This document shows positions 25,447-33,997 of a stretch of 64,000 bases of DNA, piece after piece. Position numbers and translations under genes: made by a program. Every line of letters starts with the position of its first letter. The stretch's first letter is position 1. Under the pieces are notes generated by a model that searched no databases, was not told where the DNA came from, and saw nothing but the letters and a program-made list of their open reading frames with translations. Source of the stretch: Corallococcus soli (GTDB taxonomy: Bacteria > Myxococcota > Myxococcia > Myxococcales > Myxococcaceae); assembly GCF_014930455.1 (NCBI RefSeq), contig NZ_JAAIYO010000006.1, positions 248,001-312,000 on the forward strand. Direction: 5' to 3'.

Positions 25447-25965
25447 ATGAAGCCTCTTCCCCCGCTCCCCACTGGCGACGTGCACGACTTCGACTTCTTC
25501 CTGGGCGAATGGACCTGCCACAACCGGCGCCTCAAGAAGCGACTTGCGGGCAGTGACGACTGGGACGCCTTCGCGTCGAGAGCGCGCTGTCGGACACACC
25601 TGGGCGGCGTGGCCAACGTCGAAGAGGCCGAGTTCGAGCGAGGCTTCTCCGGAATGGCGCTGCGGCTGTTCGACCTCCAGCAGCGGCGCTGGTCCATCTA
25701 CTGGGTCGACAGTCGCGGAGGCGTGCTCCTGCCCCCCGTGCACGGAGGCTTCACGGGAGATCACGGCATCTTCTACGGCGAGGACACCGACGACGGCCGT
25801 CCGGTCCAGGTCCAGTTCCGGTGGACGCGACAGGGGACGGACCGCGCGCGGTGGGAGCAGGCCTTCTCGCTCGATGGAGAGACGTGGGAGACCAACTGGG
25901 TGATGGAGTTCACCCGGGTGCCGGAACGGACGGCATCCACCGCTTCACCCGGCACCCTGCGGTAG
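25447..25965 (+). CDS. Conserved hypothetical protein (lipocalin-like, DUF1579-type pattern)
   Basis: A 172-residue soluble beta-rich protein. Motifs: FDFFLGEWTCHNRRLK near residue 14, AEFERGFSGMALRLFDLQQRRWSIYWVDSRGG near 60-95 (split) and EQAFSLDGETWETNW. FLGxW with a later WxxxW pattern is typical of lipocalin-like DUF1579 or stress-induced small-molecule-binding proteins. AAAAGGA precedes the ATG at 25447. It is divergent from the MocR regulator with the palindrome between them, so it is the likely regulatory target. Ligand unknown. Confidence 0.75.
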   Translation: MKPLPPLPTGDVHDFDFFLGEWTCHNRRLKKRLAGSDDWDAFASRARCRTHLGGVANVEEAEFERGFSGMALRLFDLQQRRWSIYWVDSRGGVLLPPVHGGFTGDHGIFYGEDTDDGRPVQVQFRWTRQGTDRARWEQAFSLDGETWETNWVMEFTRVPERTASTASPGTLR

Positions 25966-25971
25966 TGCGGG

Positions 25972-26028
25972 CCCCGTCCCGCTGAAGCGGTTCGACAGGC
26001 TGCCGGGCAGTGGAGAAGCGGGACGGGG
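25972..26028. terminator. Long-arm inverted repeat between convergent genes
   Basis: CCCCGTCCCGCT (25972-25983) pairs perfectly with AGCGGGACGGGG (26017-26028) around a 33-nt loop. It lies between the convergent DUF1579-like and endonuclease genes and probably ends both transcripts. Confidence 0.5.
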
Positions 26029-26078
26029 GCGTCGTGTGGCTCAAGTACCGCGTGCGCAACGACGCTCGCTGAGCCCCA

Positions 26079-27539
26079 TCAGCCGCGCAGCAGCGTCGCG
26101 GACTCGTAGAGGCTCTGCTGCTGGAAGATGCCGGCCGCGGACGCGTCCGTCTCCAGCTTCTCCTGCACGCCCTTGGGCAGCTGCGCGTAGAGGTCCTGGC
26201 CCAGCAGCCCCTCCAACTGGTCCACCGGCACGCGCGAGGCCTCCAGCATGGGGACGATGTCGTCCTTCTTGGACGGGCCTTCCTTCGCGTTCGGCACCAT
26301 GTACGCGAACATCGACAGGTTGCCGTTGGGCAGCTCCAGCAGCACCGTCTTGAAGTTGTGCGTGGGCACCGCCATCTTGCGGTCCTTCGCGCCCATCGTG
26401 TCGATGGACTCGGGCGGCAGCGGCTTGCCCTTGTCGTCCAGGTACAGGTTGCCCGTGACGATGTAGGCCTTGCCGCCCGTCTCCTTCACCAGCTCCGACA
26501 CGCCGCGCTCCAGCGTGCGCCACACCTGCTGGTTGTGATTGCCGTGCTGCGGGGCGATGTTGCTCATGTAGTGGCCTTCGTTCATCGCCGCCTGCGTGGG
26601 CGAATCCTCGGCCGCCTTCATGTGTCCCCGGTCGAAGCCGGTGTTGTTGTAGTCGGAGTCCGTCACGCCCCCGACGCCCACTTCCGGGTCGCGCACGAAG
26701 GTGCTCTTGAGCCGGCTGACGTCCGCGGGCGTCTCCTTCACGTCCGCCGCGGACAGCATGTAGCTGACGAACGTGGGCACGTTCTTGTCCGTGTCCAGCA
26801 GCGTGCGCGAGTACTCCTTCACCAGGTTCAGCCCAGGCGTCGCGCCCTCGCCGCCCACCGGCCGGAGCGGATCCATCTCGCCCGCGACCTCCGCCACGCG
26901 GCTCTGGAAGGTGGCCATCTGCTGGTCGGGTACCCACTGCGTGTCCGCCGCCGTGCCCGTGCCCTTGGCCTGGTTCGCCTTGGACGCGTTCACGTAGGCC
27001 GTCAGCTCTTCCGCGGACAGCTGACCGTCCGCGTTGCCGCCCAGGAGGTCCGCGCGCTTCGCCACCGACGCCTGCCAGGGGCTGTCGAACGCGTCCACCT
27101 TCACCGACTGCGCGCCCCCCGCGAGCTTCGCGTCGAGCGCCGCGCGCTGCTGCTGGATGGCCGTGGACGTGAGGAACTGCGCGTCCGTGGGCGCGGAGAG
27201 GTACGCCTCCAGCTCCGCCGCGGACACCTGGCCGTTCTCACCCCGGCCGCCCACGCCGCCCTCGTCCGCCGCCTTCAGCAGGCGGCCCTGCCAGCTCTCA
27301 TCCGTCCAGCCGAACTTCTGCTGGAGGTCGGAGATGGCCACCTCCTTGGTCGCGGAGCGCTTCCAGCTTCCCCCCGAGGGGGCCGCCACCGTGTTGGAAG
27401 GAAGGGCGCTGGCGGGAGCGGCATTGCCCGGCACGGGCGCGGCAGGCACCGCGGTGTTCGCGGGCGCGGCGGCGGTGTCGGACGCATTCGCGGGCGCAGG
27501 GCGCGGGGGAGCGGCTCGCGTCGGGATTCGCAGCGACAT
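26079..27539 (-). CDS. DNA/RNA non-specific endonuclease with EF-hand-like N-terminal region
   Basis: A 486-residue protein from ATG 27539. Residues 1-60 are Ala/Pro-rich and disordered with no signal peptide. Two EF-hand-like blocks follow (GRGENGQVSAAELEAYL; GNADGQLSAEELTAYV) with DxDG-type loops partly changed. The C-terminal half is a NucA/nuclease-S1-type beta-beta-alpha-metal nuclease: FDRGHMKAAED with catalytic H, NIAPQHGNHNQQVWRTLE with the metal-binding N, and AYIVTGNLYLD. Such enzymes cleave DNA and RNA with Mg2+ or Ca2+. Lack of a signal peptide is odd for this class and suggests non-classical export or intracellular use. Confidence 0.88.
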   Translation of the reverse strand: MSLRIPTRAAPPRPAPANASDTAAAPANTAVPAAPVPGNAAPASALPSNTVAAPSGGSWKRSATKEVAISDLQQKFGWTDESWQGRLLKAADEGGVGGRGENGQVSAAELEAYLSAPTDAQFLTSTAIQQQRAALDAKLAGGAQSVKVDAFDSPWQASVAKRADLLGGNADGQLSAEELTAYVNASKANQAKGTGTAADTQWVPDQQMATFQSRVAEVAGEMDPLRPVGGEGATPGLNLVKEYSRTLLDTDKNVPTFVSYMLSAADVKETPADVSRLKSTFVRDPEVGVGGVTDSDYNNTGFDRGHMKAAEDSPTQAAMNEGHYMSNIAPQHGNHNQQVWRTLERGVSELVKETGGKAYIVTGNLYLDDKGKPLPPESIDTMGAKDRKMAVPTHNFKTVLLELPNGNLSMFAYMVPNAKEGPSKKDDIVPMLEASRVPVDQLEGLLGQDLYAQLPKGVQEKLETDASAAGIFQQQSLYESATLLRG

Positions 27540-27685
27540 GCGGTGAACGTCCTGGGGGCCGGTGGGGGAACAGTCCGGGAGAGGGGCCCCTCCACCCATC
27601 GTCGGCGCGACGCGGCACCCGGTTGCGTCGCGCCTCCCTTTTTCTCAAGCGGCAGGGCTTTTTTCGGTCAGGATCAACCCGGCTG

Positions 27686-28246
27686 TCACTTTATGCCGGG
27701 CTTGTGGGGCGCCTGCGGGGGGTGACCGTCGGGTCGGGCGTGCTGGACGGCATGGACAATGCGGGCTTCGGCCTGGAGTTTTTCGACGACGGCGGCAGGC
27801 AGGCGGGCGCGCTCGGCGGCGACGGCGAGGGTGATCAGGAAGGCCTCGCTGACGGGCCCCTGGGTGGAGGTGTTCCGGGCGGAGGGGGTGAAGGCGTGGG
27901 CCTCCACCACGGCGCCCGACGCGGTGCGCACCCGCACCGGACGCTCCTCGTTGGCCAGGGCGAGGGCGGTCTCCAGGCGGGCCAGGACGGGCCAGGACTC
28001 GGCGTCCACGGCACGCAGCCGGCCGGTGACGTGGTGTCCGGGGGCGTCCACGAGACGCGCGACCCGGCCGCCCCAGTTGGGCACGTGGACGTCATAGACG
28101 ACGTCCACGTCCAGGGCTTCGGCGAGCTCGCCTTCGGGGAAGTCGGGCACGGGGGGCAGGCCGTGCAGGTGCCGGCTCGCCGCGGCCGGAGCCAGGTCGA
28201 GGGAGAACGCGAACCAGGGACGCGAAGCCGCGGGGCCAGGTGCCAT
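27686..28246 (-). CDS. Gamma-glutamylcyclotransferase-like protein
   Basis: A 186-residue protein starting at ATG 28246. The N-terminal WFAFSLDLAPAAASRHLHGL replaces the FAYGSN loop of AIG2/GGCT proteins. Downstream are VTGRLRAVDAESWPVLARLE (G-x-L and the acidic residue at the usual catalytic place), VRVRTASGAVVEAHAFTP and SEAFLITLAVAAERARLPAAVVEKL, in typical family order. GGCT enzymes act on gamma-glutamyl amino acids or peptides. The N-terminal motif is degenerate, so activity is uncertain. Alone on the minus strand between the endonuclease and the ATP-grasp gene. Confidence 0.7.
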   Translation of the reverse strand: MAPGPAASRPWFAFSLDLAPAAASRHLHGLPPVPDFPEGELAEALDVDVVYDVHVPNWGGRVARLVDAPGHHVTGRLRAVDAESWPVLARLETALALANEERPVRVRTASGAVVEAHAFTPSARNTSTQGPVSEAFLITLAVAAERARLPAAVVEKLQAEARIVHAVQHARPDGHPPQAPHKPGIK

Positions 28247-28377
28247 GGACCCGAGTGTCCCCGGCGTGCGGCGGGCGGACAAGGGGCGGGGGGTGCGGAT
28301 TCCCGCGGGTGGGTTCCAAGGAGGCGCGGACCTGCCAGGGAGCAGGAACCCGATGAGGCTCCCGCTCCCGGCCCTCC

Positions 28378-29145
28378 CTAGAAACGCATGGCCTCCACGG
28401 CGGCCACCATCTTGCCGACGTCGTAGGCATAGAAGCCGGCCGAATTCAGGTTGTTGATCTCCCCGACGTACAGCTCGCCCCCGTGCATGAAGACATCCAG
28501 CGCATAGGCGCGGTCCGGCCCCCAGGTGTCCGCCATGCGCTGGGCGAACGCGTGGACCTCCGGCTCCACCTCCGAGGAAGCCAACACCCGGTCGCCCAGC
28601 TTGTAGAGCGAGCCCGTGATGACCCGGCCGTCCACGACGACCATGCGGTACTCGCGTTGGATGGCCCTGGGCTCGCTGAGCGCCACCCACGTGTCCGCGG
28701 ACACCGTGGCGTACGTGTCGAGCGCGAGGACCTGCTCGCGCCACTTCGCGAACGCCTCCCACGACGTCACCATCCCGGAGAACGACTTGTCATCCAGACA
28801 GGGCCGGATGAAGAAGCGCCCCTCCCGCGCGGGCACGTCCGCGAGCCGGCAGACCGTGGCGTCCGCGTTCAACAGGTGCCGGCCCAGGTGCTTGCGCCAG
28901 AGGCGATAGTCGAACTGGTCGTTGATGAAGGCGCCCGGAGTCCAGCCCTGCGTGAGCGCATGGCGCGTCAGGCTGAACGACCCCATCACGACCACCGGCC
29001 CCGAGAGCTCCAGCGTGGGCTCGACGCCGCCTCCGAAGGGGATGACCTTGACCAGCGTGTGCGGGATGGAGCCATGCGCCAGGACATCCATCAACGTGTG
29101 GAAGCCCTGCTCGTTGAAGAGGTTGTTCTGGACGACCCAGTGCAT
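28378..29145 (-). CDS. R2K-clade ATP-grasp domain protein
   Basis: A 255-residue ATP-grasp protein of the short R2K type. Residues 1-90 form the preATP-grasp half (VVVMGSFSLTRHALTQGWTPG). Later come FFIRPCLDDKSFSGM with the nucleotide-binding Lys, AIQREYRMVVVDGRVITGSLYK (R2K signature), YALDVFMHGGELYVGEINNLNSAGFYAYD (metal-binding D, E and N). R2K enzymes are predicted peptide-bond-forming or protein-modifying ligases. It lies 65 bp after the FAD reductase on the same strand and may be the last gene of the phenolic-lipid operon; that link is only positional. Confidence 0.85.
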   Translation of the reverse strand: MHWVVQNNLFNEQGFHTLMDVLAHGSIPHTLVKVIPFGGGVEPTLELSGPVVVMGSFSLTRHALTQGWTPGAFINDQFDYRLWRKHLGRHLLNADATVCRLADVPAREGRFFIRPCLDDKSFSGMVTSWEAFAKWREQVLALDTYATVSADTWVALSEPRAIQREYRMVVVDGRVITGSLYKLGDRVLASSEVEPEVHAFAQRMADTWGPDRAYALDVFMHGGELYVGEINNLNSAGFYAYDVGKMVAAVEAMRF

Positions 29146-29209
29146 GTGCGGCTCCGTGGAAGAGGACCGTCGCGCGGACGGGTGACGCCTCGCGCGGCTG
29201 ACACCCGGG

Positions 29210-30331
29210 TCACGTCACCACGGCGGCGAGGATGCGCTCGAAGAGCCAGGGACTGTGGCCCAGCAGGCGCACCACGGGCCTGCGAAGGCGCGGGCGCCGC
29301 GCGAGCATCAACAGGCCGTGCGTCGTCCAGGAGTACTTGCGGAACACGCGCTGGAAGGTGCGCTCGTAGGGCAGCAGCGTGTCGCGGCCCGCGCCCTTCG
29401 CCAGCGCGTCCGGGAGCAGCGCGCCCAGGGACTCCGCGCAGGCGAAGGCCAGGGTGAGGCCCTCCCCTGTCACCGCGTCCACATAGCCCGCCGCGTCTCC
29501 CACCAGCGCGAAGCGGTCCGCCACCCGCGTCCGGGCCACGCGCGCCAGCGGGCCCGCGCCGCGCACCTGCGAGTCCGGCTCCACGCCCGCGAGCTTCTCC
29601 GCCAGCCTCGGGAAGTGGGCCAGCAACGCCTCGAAGCCCACGCGCTCCGCCACGGTGCCCGCCTCCCACAGGAAGGCGATGCCCACGCGCTCCGCTCCGG
29701 CGGGCGTCACGTACGCCTCGACGCCGGAGGCGAAGTGCACCTCCACGTAGGGCGTCCACGGCACGCAGCGGAAGTGCCGCCGCAGCCCGAAGCGGCGCGG
29801 GCCTTCCCGCACCACGTCCAGGCCCTCCGCGCGGCGCAGCGGCGAAGCCAGTCCGTCCGCCGCCACCAGGAACCGGGCCTGCACCGACCCCGTGGGCGTC
29901 TCCAGCAGCACCCCCTCCTCCGTGCGCTGGTGCGCCACGACCTGCGAGTACTCCCGCAGGTCCACACCCACCTCGCGCGCGCGTGTCACGAGCGCCGTGG
30001 ACAGGGCCAGCCTGCGCACCCCCAGCCCACCGGGGGCCGGCAGCAGGCCTTCCGCCATGGTGCCATCCTCCTGCACGTAGCGGATGCCGACGAAGGGCGA
30101 GCTCTCGCGCCGGTCCAGGTGCGCCAGCGCGCCCAGCCGCTCCAACGCCGCGAGCCCCGAAGGCATCAGGCCCTCACCACAGGCCTTGTCCACGGGCGTG
30201 GAGGAGCGCTCCAGCACCACCGTGTCCAACCCGCGCTGGGCCGCGGCGATGGCCACCGCGAGCCCCGCCGGACCGCCTCCGACCACGACGACGTCGTGGC
30301 GTTTCACCCGCCCCGCCCCATCACGAGTCAT
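29210..30331 (-). CDS. FAD-dependent oxidoreductase (geranylgeranyl-reductase-like), phenolic-lipid operon
   Basis: A 373-residue flavoprotein: Rossmann motif VVGGGPAGLAVAIAAAQRG with VVLER ending the second strand, ACGEGLMPSGL near residue 50, and FALVGDAAGYVDAVTGEGLTLAF near 265 for FAD ribityl binding. This is the geranylgeranyl reductase/halogenase-like group. The ATG start overlaps the fatty acyl-AMP ligase gene end by 11 bp. In Streptomyces srs operons an FAD hydroxylase acts on alkylresorcinol methyl ethers; a similar oxidation or reduction of the lipid product is inferred here. Confidence 0.85.
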   Translation of the reverse strand: MTRDGAGRVKRHDVVVVGGGPAGLAVAIAAAQRGLDTVVLERSSTPVDKACGEGLMPSGLAALERLGALAHLDRRESSPFVGIRYVQEDGTMAEGLLPAPGGLGVRRLALSTALVTRAREVGVDLREYSQVVAHQRTEEGVLLETPTGSVQARFLVAADGLASPLRRAEGLDVVREGPRRFGLRRHFRCVPWTPYVEVHFASGVEAYVTPAGAERVGIAFLWEAGTVAERVGFEALLAHFPRLAEKLAGVEPDSQVRGAGPLARVARTRVADRFALVGDAAGYVDAVTGEGLTLAFACAESLGALLPDALAKGAGRDTLLPYERTFQRVFRKYSWTTHGLLMLARRPRLRRPVVRLLGHSPWLFERILAAVVT

Positions 30332-32075
30332 GCTCGGCGCGCACCATCGCCAGCGCGCTCTTCGCCATCTCCACCGCCATCCCCACCGCGCCCATCTTCT
30401 TCGGCGCCGTCAGCTCGCCGGTCAGATAGCGCCGCAGCGCTTCACCCCGGCGCAGCTTGCCGCTGGACGTGCGAGGCAGCGTGCCCGGCTCCAGGATGCG
30501 CACCGTGTGCGGCTGCACGCCCGTCGCCGCCACCACCGCGGAGCGGATGTCCGCCTCCACCGACGCCTCATTGCCTGGCGCCGCGCGCTCCGCGAGGATC
30601 AACAGCGCTTCGTCCTGACTGTCCTCGGGCGTGAAGCCCAGCGCCACCGCGCAGCCCGTGCGCACGCCCTCCACCGCGCCCAGCGGCTCCTCGAAGGCCT
30701 GCGGCGCGTGGTTCGCGCCCCGGATGATGACCAGGTCCTTCGCGCGGCCCGTCAGGTACAGCTCCCCGTCCACGCCGAAGCCCAGGTCCCCCGTGTCCAA
30801 CCAGCCGTCGCCCGTGAGCGCGCGCTCCGTCGCCTCCGCGTCCTCGAAGTAGCCGCGCATCACCGACGGTCCCTTCGCGAACACGCGCCCCACCCTGCGC
30901 TCCGGCAGCTCCGCGCCGTCCTCGCCGCGCACCTGGACCTCGAAGCCCGCGACCGGCGCGCCCACGCTCACCAGCGTCCGCGTCCCTTCGCGCGCCAGTC
31001 CTTCGCGCGCGAGCACGTTCGGCTCCACGCCCAGCTCGCGCGGCCCTCGTCCCGCCGGAGGGAACGTCACCGCCAGGGACGCCTCGGACAAGCCATACAC
31101 CGGCCGCAGCGCCCGCGCGGAGAAGCCCCACTTCTCGAACCGCTCCGCGAACCGGCGCAGCGTGTCCGCGGACACCGGCTCCGCGCCGTTGAGCGCGTGG
31201 TGCCACCCGGACAGGTCCACGCCCTGGAGCTCCGCGTCCTTCACGCGCTTCAGACACAGCCCGTAGGCGAAGTTCGGCGCCGGGGACACGAAGCCCCGGT
31301 GCCGCGACAGCGCCCGCAGCCACAGCGCCGGCTTCACCAGGAACGTCTCCGGCGGAATCAGCACCAGGCTGCCCGGGTAATACAGCGCGGAGAGCACACA
31401 GCCGATGAGCCCCATGTCGTGGTACAGCGGCAGCCAGCTCACGCCCACCGGCGTCACGCCGGCCGCCACCGGCATCGCCGCCTCCAGCGCCGCCACCTGC
31501 GCCACGAGCGCCCCGTGCGTCAGCGCCACCGGCTTCGGCGCCACCGTGGAGCCGGACGAGAACTGGATGAGCCCCAGCGCCTCGGGCCCCACCTCCACCT
31601 CCAGGTCCTCGTCGCCGTGCATCACCGCGTCCACCGTGTGGCAGCCCAGCCGGGGCCGCGCGGCCTCCACGCTGGGGCCCAGCAGCAGCCGCACGCGCGT
31701 GTCCGTCAGCACCGCGACCACGCCCGTCACCTGGAGCATGCGCGCCGTCGCCCGGTGGTACTCGTCCAGCCGTCCCAGCCGCACCGGCGGATACAGGGGC
31801 ACCGGCACCGCGCCCGCCAGCAGCGTGCCGAAGTAGGCATCCATGAACGCGGGCGACGTGGGCAGCAAGAGCGCCACCCGCTCCCCCGGCTTCACGCCCA
31901 GCCTCGCGAGCCCCGCCGCCGCCCGCTTCGCGCGCCGGTAGACGTGGGCCCACGGCAGGGACGTCTCGCGCTCGGAGGCGTCCACGAACACAAGCCCCAG
32001 CGACGTGTGCGACGTCGCCCTCAACATCGCGTTCACCGTGGCGTGCTTCAGCGCGGGCAGGGGCGGTCCTTTCAC
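30321..32075 (-). CDS. Fatty acyl-AMP ligase (AMP-dependent synthetase)
   Basis: A 584-residue adenylating enzyme of FAAL length. Motifs: AKRAAAGLARLGVKPGERVALLLP near residue 35-58, the P-loop-like IQFSSGSTVAPKPVALTHGAL near 175, YHDMGLIG near 225 and the FAAL-type LDTGDLGFGVDGELYLTGRAKDLVIIRGAN (split, about 415-445). FAALs load fatty acyl-AMP onto acyl carrier protein rather than CoA, fitting the adjacent ACP. GTG 32075 overlaps the ACP stop by 4 bp. It likely supplies starter fatty acids to the type III PKS. Confidence 0.9.
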   Translation of the reverse strand: MKGPPLPALKHATVNAMLRATSHTSLGLVFVDASERETSLPWAHVYRRAKRAAAGLARLGVKPGERVALLLPTSPAFMDAYFGTLLAGAVPVPLYPPVRLGRLDEYHRATARMLQVTGVVAVLTDTRVRLLLGPSVEAARPRLGCHTVDAVMHGDEDLEVEVGPEALGLIQFSSGSTVAPKPVALTHGALVAQVAALEAAMPVAAGVTPVGVSWLPLYHDMGLIGCVLSALYYPGSLVLIPPETFLVKPALWLRALSRHRGFVSPAPNFAYGLCLKRVKDAELQGVDLSGWHHALNGAEPVSADTLRRFAERFEKWGFSARALRPVYGLSEASLAVTFPPAGRGPRELGVEPNVLAREGLAREGTRTLVSVGAPVAGFEVQVRGEDGAELPERRVGRVFAKGPSVMRGYFEDAEATERALTGDGWLDTGDLGFGVDGELYLTGRAKDLVIIRGANHAPQAFEEPLGAVEGVRTGCAVALGFTPEDSQDEALLILAERAAPGNEASVEADIRSAVVAATGVQPHTVRILEPGTLPRTSSGKLRRGEALRRYLTGELTAPKKMGAVGMAVEMAKSALAMVRAEHDS

Positions 32076-32347
32076 GGCTGGGCCCCCACTTCCGCGTGCG
32101 ATTCGGCGACCCGCATGGCCACCAGCCGCGACAGGTCCTCCACCGTGCGCACGCCCTGCGCGTCCTCCTCCGACAGCATCACCCGGAAGCGGTTCTCCAA
32201 CCCCACCGCCAGCACCGTCAGCCCCAGGCTGTCCAGTTGCAGGTCGCGCAACAGGTCGTGCGAGGGCTCCACCACGCCTTCGAACTCCAGCTCCTCGCGG
32301 GCGATGCGGCGGATCTCCGTCATCACCTCCGTCACGGTGTCAGCCAC
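32072..32347 (-). CDS. Acyl carrier protein
   Basis: A 91-residue acidic, helical carrier. The phosphopantetheine site is the Ser in LQLDSLGLTVL, residue about 40. Start is GTG 32347, overlapping the preceding methyltransferase gene by 8 bp; it overlaps the FAAL gene by 4 bp. In the operon it probably carries the fatty acyl group activated by the ligase to the type III PKS, an ACP-dependent priming route. A stand-alone type III PKS needs only CoA substrates, so the ACP is notable. Confidence 0.9.
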   Translation of the reverse strand: MADTVTEVMTEIRRIAREELEFEGVVEPSHDLLRDLQLDSLGLTVLAVGLENRFRVMLSEEDAQGVRTVEDLSRLVAMRVAESHAEVGAQP

Positions 32348-32912
32348 GGCGAACCTCCGGAATGAAGCGGGGACGGTGGGCGAACGCCTCGGAATACATC
32401 GCGCCGAGCGCCGCCTCCTCCGCGCGGATGCGCACGAAGAGCAGGGCCGCGTTGCCCACCGTGAAGACCACCGCCGTCACCCACGCCCCGTGGATGAGCG
32501 GCACACACAACAGCTCCAGCACCACCGCCACGTAGTTCGGATGCCGGAGGAACCGGTACGGCCCGCCCGTCACCGGCGCCAGCCCCGGAACCACGATGAT
32601 GCGTGAGTTCCACCGGTCGCCCAGCGTCCCGATGGCCCAGTACCTCAAGCCCTGCGCCACCACCGCGCCCACCAGCGCCACCACGCTCCACGTGCCCCAG
32701 AAGGGCCGGTGCAGGCCGAACACCTCCGCCACGCACGCCACCAGGAAGAGCGTGTGGAACACCACCATGAAGCGGTAGTGCCCCTGCCCCGTCTCCACCC
32801 CGCCGCGTTCGAAGGCCCGCGCCGCGTTGCGTTTGGAGAGCACCAGCTCCAGCAGCCGCTCCGCGATGAGCAGCACCATGAAGCCCGCGAACAGCATCTG
32901 GGTGCCGGTCAC
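32340..32912 (-). CDS. Isoprenylcysteine-carboxyl-methyltransferase-family membrane methyltransferase (SrsB-like)
   Basis: A 190-residue integral membrane protein with about five helices. C-terminal signature: GLAPVTGGPYRFLRHPNYVAVVLELL followed by RIRAEEAALG, the SAM-binding region of ICMT/PEMT families. GTG 32912 overlaps the PKS stop (GTGA), so coupled translation is expected; an in-frame ATG at 32897 is an alternative. In srs-type operons the homologous gene methylates alkylresorcinols to methyl ethers, and that is the inferred role here. Confidence 0.87.
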   Translation of the reverse strand: MTGTQMLFAGFMVLLIAERLLELVLSKRNAARAFERGGVETGQGHYRFMVVFHTLFLVACVAEVFGLHRPFWGTWSVVALVGAVVAQGLRYWAIGTLGDRWNSRIIVVPGLAPVTGGPYRFLRHPNYVAVVLELLCVPLIHGAWVTAVVFTVGNAALLFVRIRAEEAALGAMYSEAFAHRPRFIPEVRRG

Positions 32913-33997
32913 CAGCGCACCAGGACCATCTCCGCGCAGAAGCCCGGCCCCATCGCCATCACCACGCCCCATTCACCCGGCTTCGCGCCCGCCTCCTCCA
33001 GCGTCTCGCCCAGCACGAAGAGCACCGACGCGCTGGACAGGTTGCCCACCTGGCGCAGCGACTTCCAGGAACGCTCCAGCGCGCCCGCCTCCAGCTCCAG
33101 CGCGGACTCGAAGCCCTCCAGCACCTTGGGCCCTCCGGTGTGCGCCACCCAGTGCCGCACGTCCTTGCGGGTGAGGCCGTGCTCGGCGAGGAAGCCGTCC
33201 ACGTTGCCGCGGATGTGGTCCTTCACGAGCTGCGGCACCTTGGCGGACAGCACCACCTTGAAGCCCGTATCCACCACGTCCCAGCCCATCACCCGTTCGG
33301 TGTCCGGATAGAACACGGACCGCGAGCCCACCACGCGAGGCCCCGTCGCGCCGGGAGCCTCCGCGCCCCGCAGCACCACGCACGCCGCGCCGTCGCCGAA
33401 GAGGCCGGAGGCGATGATGTTGGGGATGGACAGGTCCTCGCGCTGCAACGTCAGCGAGCACAGCTCCGCGGCGATGAGCAGCGCGGTCTGCTTCGGGAAC
33501 GCGCGCAGGTAGTCCGACGCCCGGGCCAGTCCGGCGGCGCCCGCCACGCAGCCCAGGCCGAAGATGGGCGTGCGCTTCACGTCCTCGCGAAAGCCCATCC
33601 GGTTGACCAACCGCGCGTCCACGCTGGGGGTGGCGATGCCCGTCACCGTGACGAAGAAGACATGGTCCACGTCCTTCGGCGTCAGGCCCGCGCGTTCCAG
33701 GGCCTGACGCGCCACGTTCTCCGACAGCTCCGTGGCTACGCGGATCCACGCGTCGTTGCGCTGCTGGAAGGTCGCGAGCGCCGGGTACTCCGCCAGCGGC
33801 AGCGCCAGATGCCGGCCGCCGACCTGGACGTTGCGGTGCAGGTCCTCCAGACGCTCCAGGTTGAAGTGCTTCGTCGCCCACAGGTCGCGCAGCGCCGCGA
33901 TGAGCTGTTCCTGGCTGGCGTAGTGCGGCGGAAGCGCGCGGCCCACCGCGCTCAAGGAGGGCGAAGGCACGGTGTCGTGACGGGTCGAGCTGAGCAT
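32909..33997 (-). CDS. Type III polyketide synthase (chalcone/stilbene-synthase family, alkylresorcinol type)
   Basis: A 362-residue thiolase-fold enzyme. The catalytic Cys is in FGLGCVAGAAGLA near residue 152, His in VAHTGGPKVL near 295 and Asn in VGNLSSASVLF near 328, the complete Cys-His-Asn triad. Malonyl-CoA extension of a fatty starter gives alkylresorcinols or alkylpyrones. ATG 33997 has AGGGA about 7 bp upstream; longer in-frame extensions look non-coding. It is the first gene of a five-gene overlapping operon whose remaining members (methyltransferase, ACP, FAAL, FAD oxidoreductase) fit phenolic-lipid tailoring and starter supply. Confidence 0.93.
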   Translation of the reverse strand: MLSSTRHDTVPSPSLSAVGRALPPHYASQEQLIAALRDLWATKHFNLERLEDLHRNVQVGGRHLALPLAEYPALATFQQRNDAWIRVATELSENVARQALERAGLTPKDVDHVFFVTVTGIATPSVDARLVNRMGFREDVKRTPIFGLGCVAGAAGLARASDYLRAFPKQTALLIAAELCSLTLQREDLSIPNIIASGLFGDGAACVVLRGAEAPGATGPRVVGSRSVFYPDTERVMGWDVVDTGFKVVLSAKVPQLVKDHIRGNVDGFLAEHGLTRKDVRHWVAHTGGPKVLEGFESALELEAGALERSWKSLRQVGNLSSASVLFVLGETLEEAGAKPGEWGVVMAMGPGFCAEMVLVRW

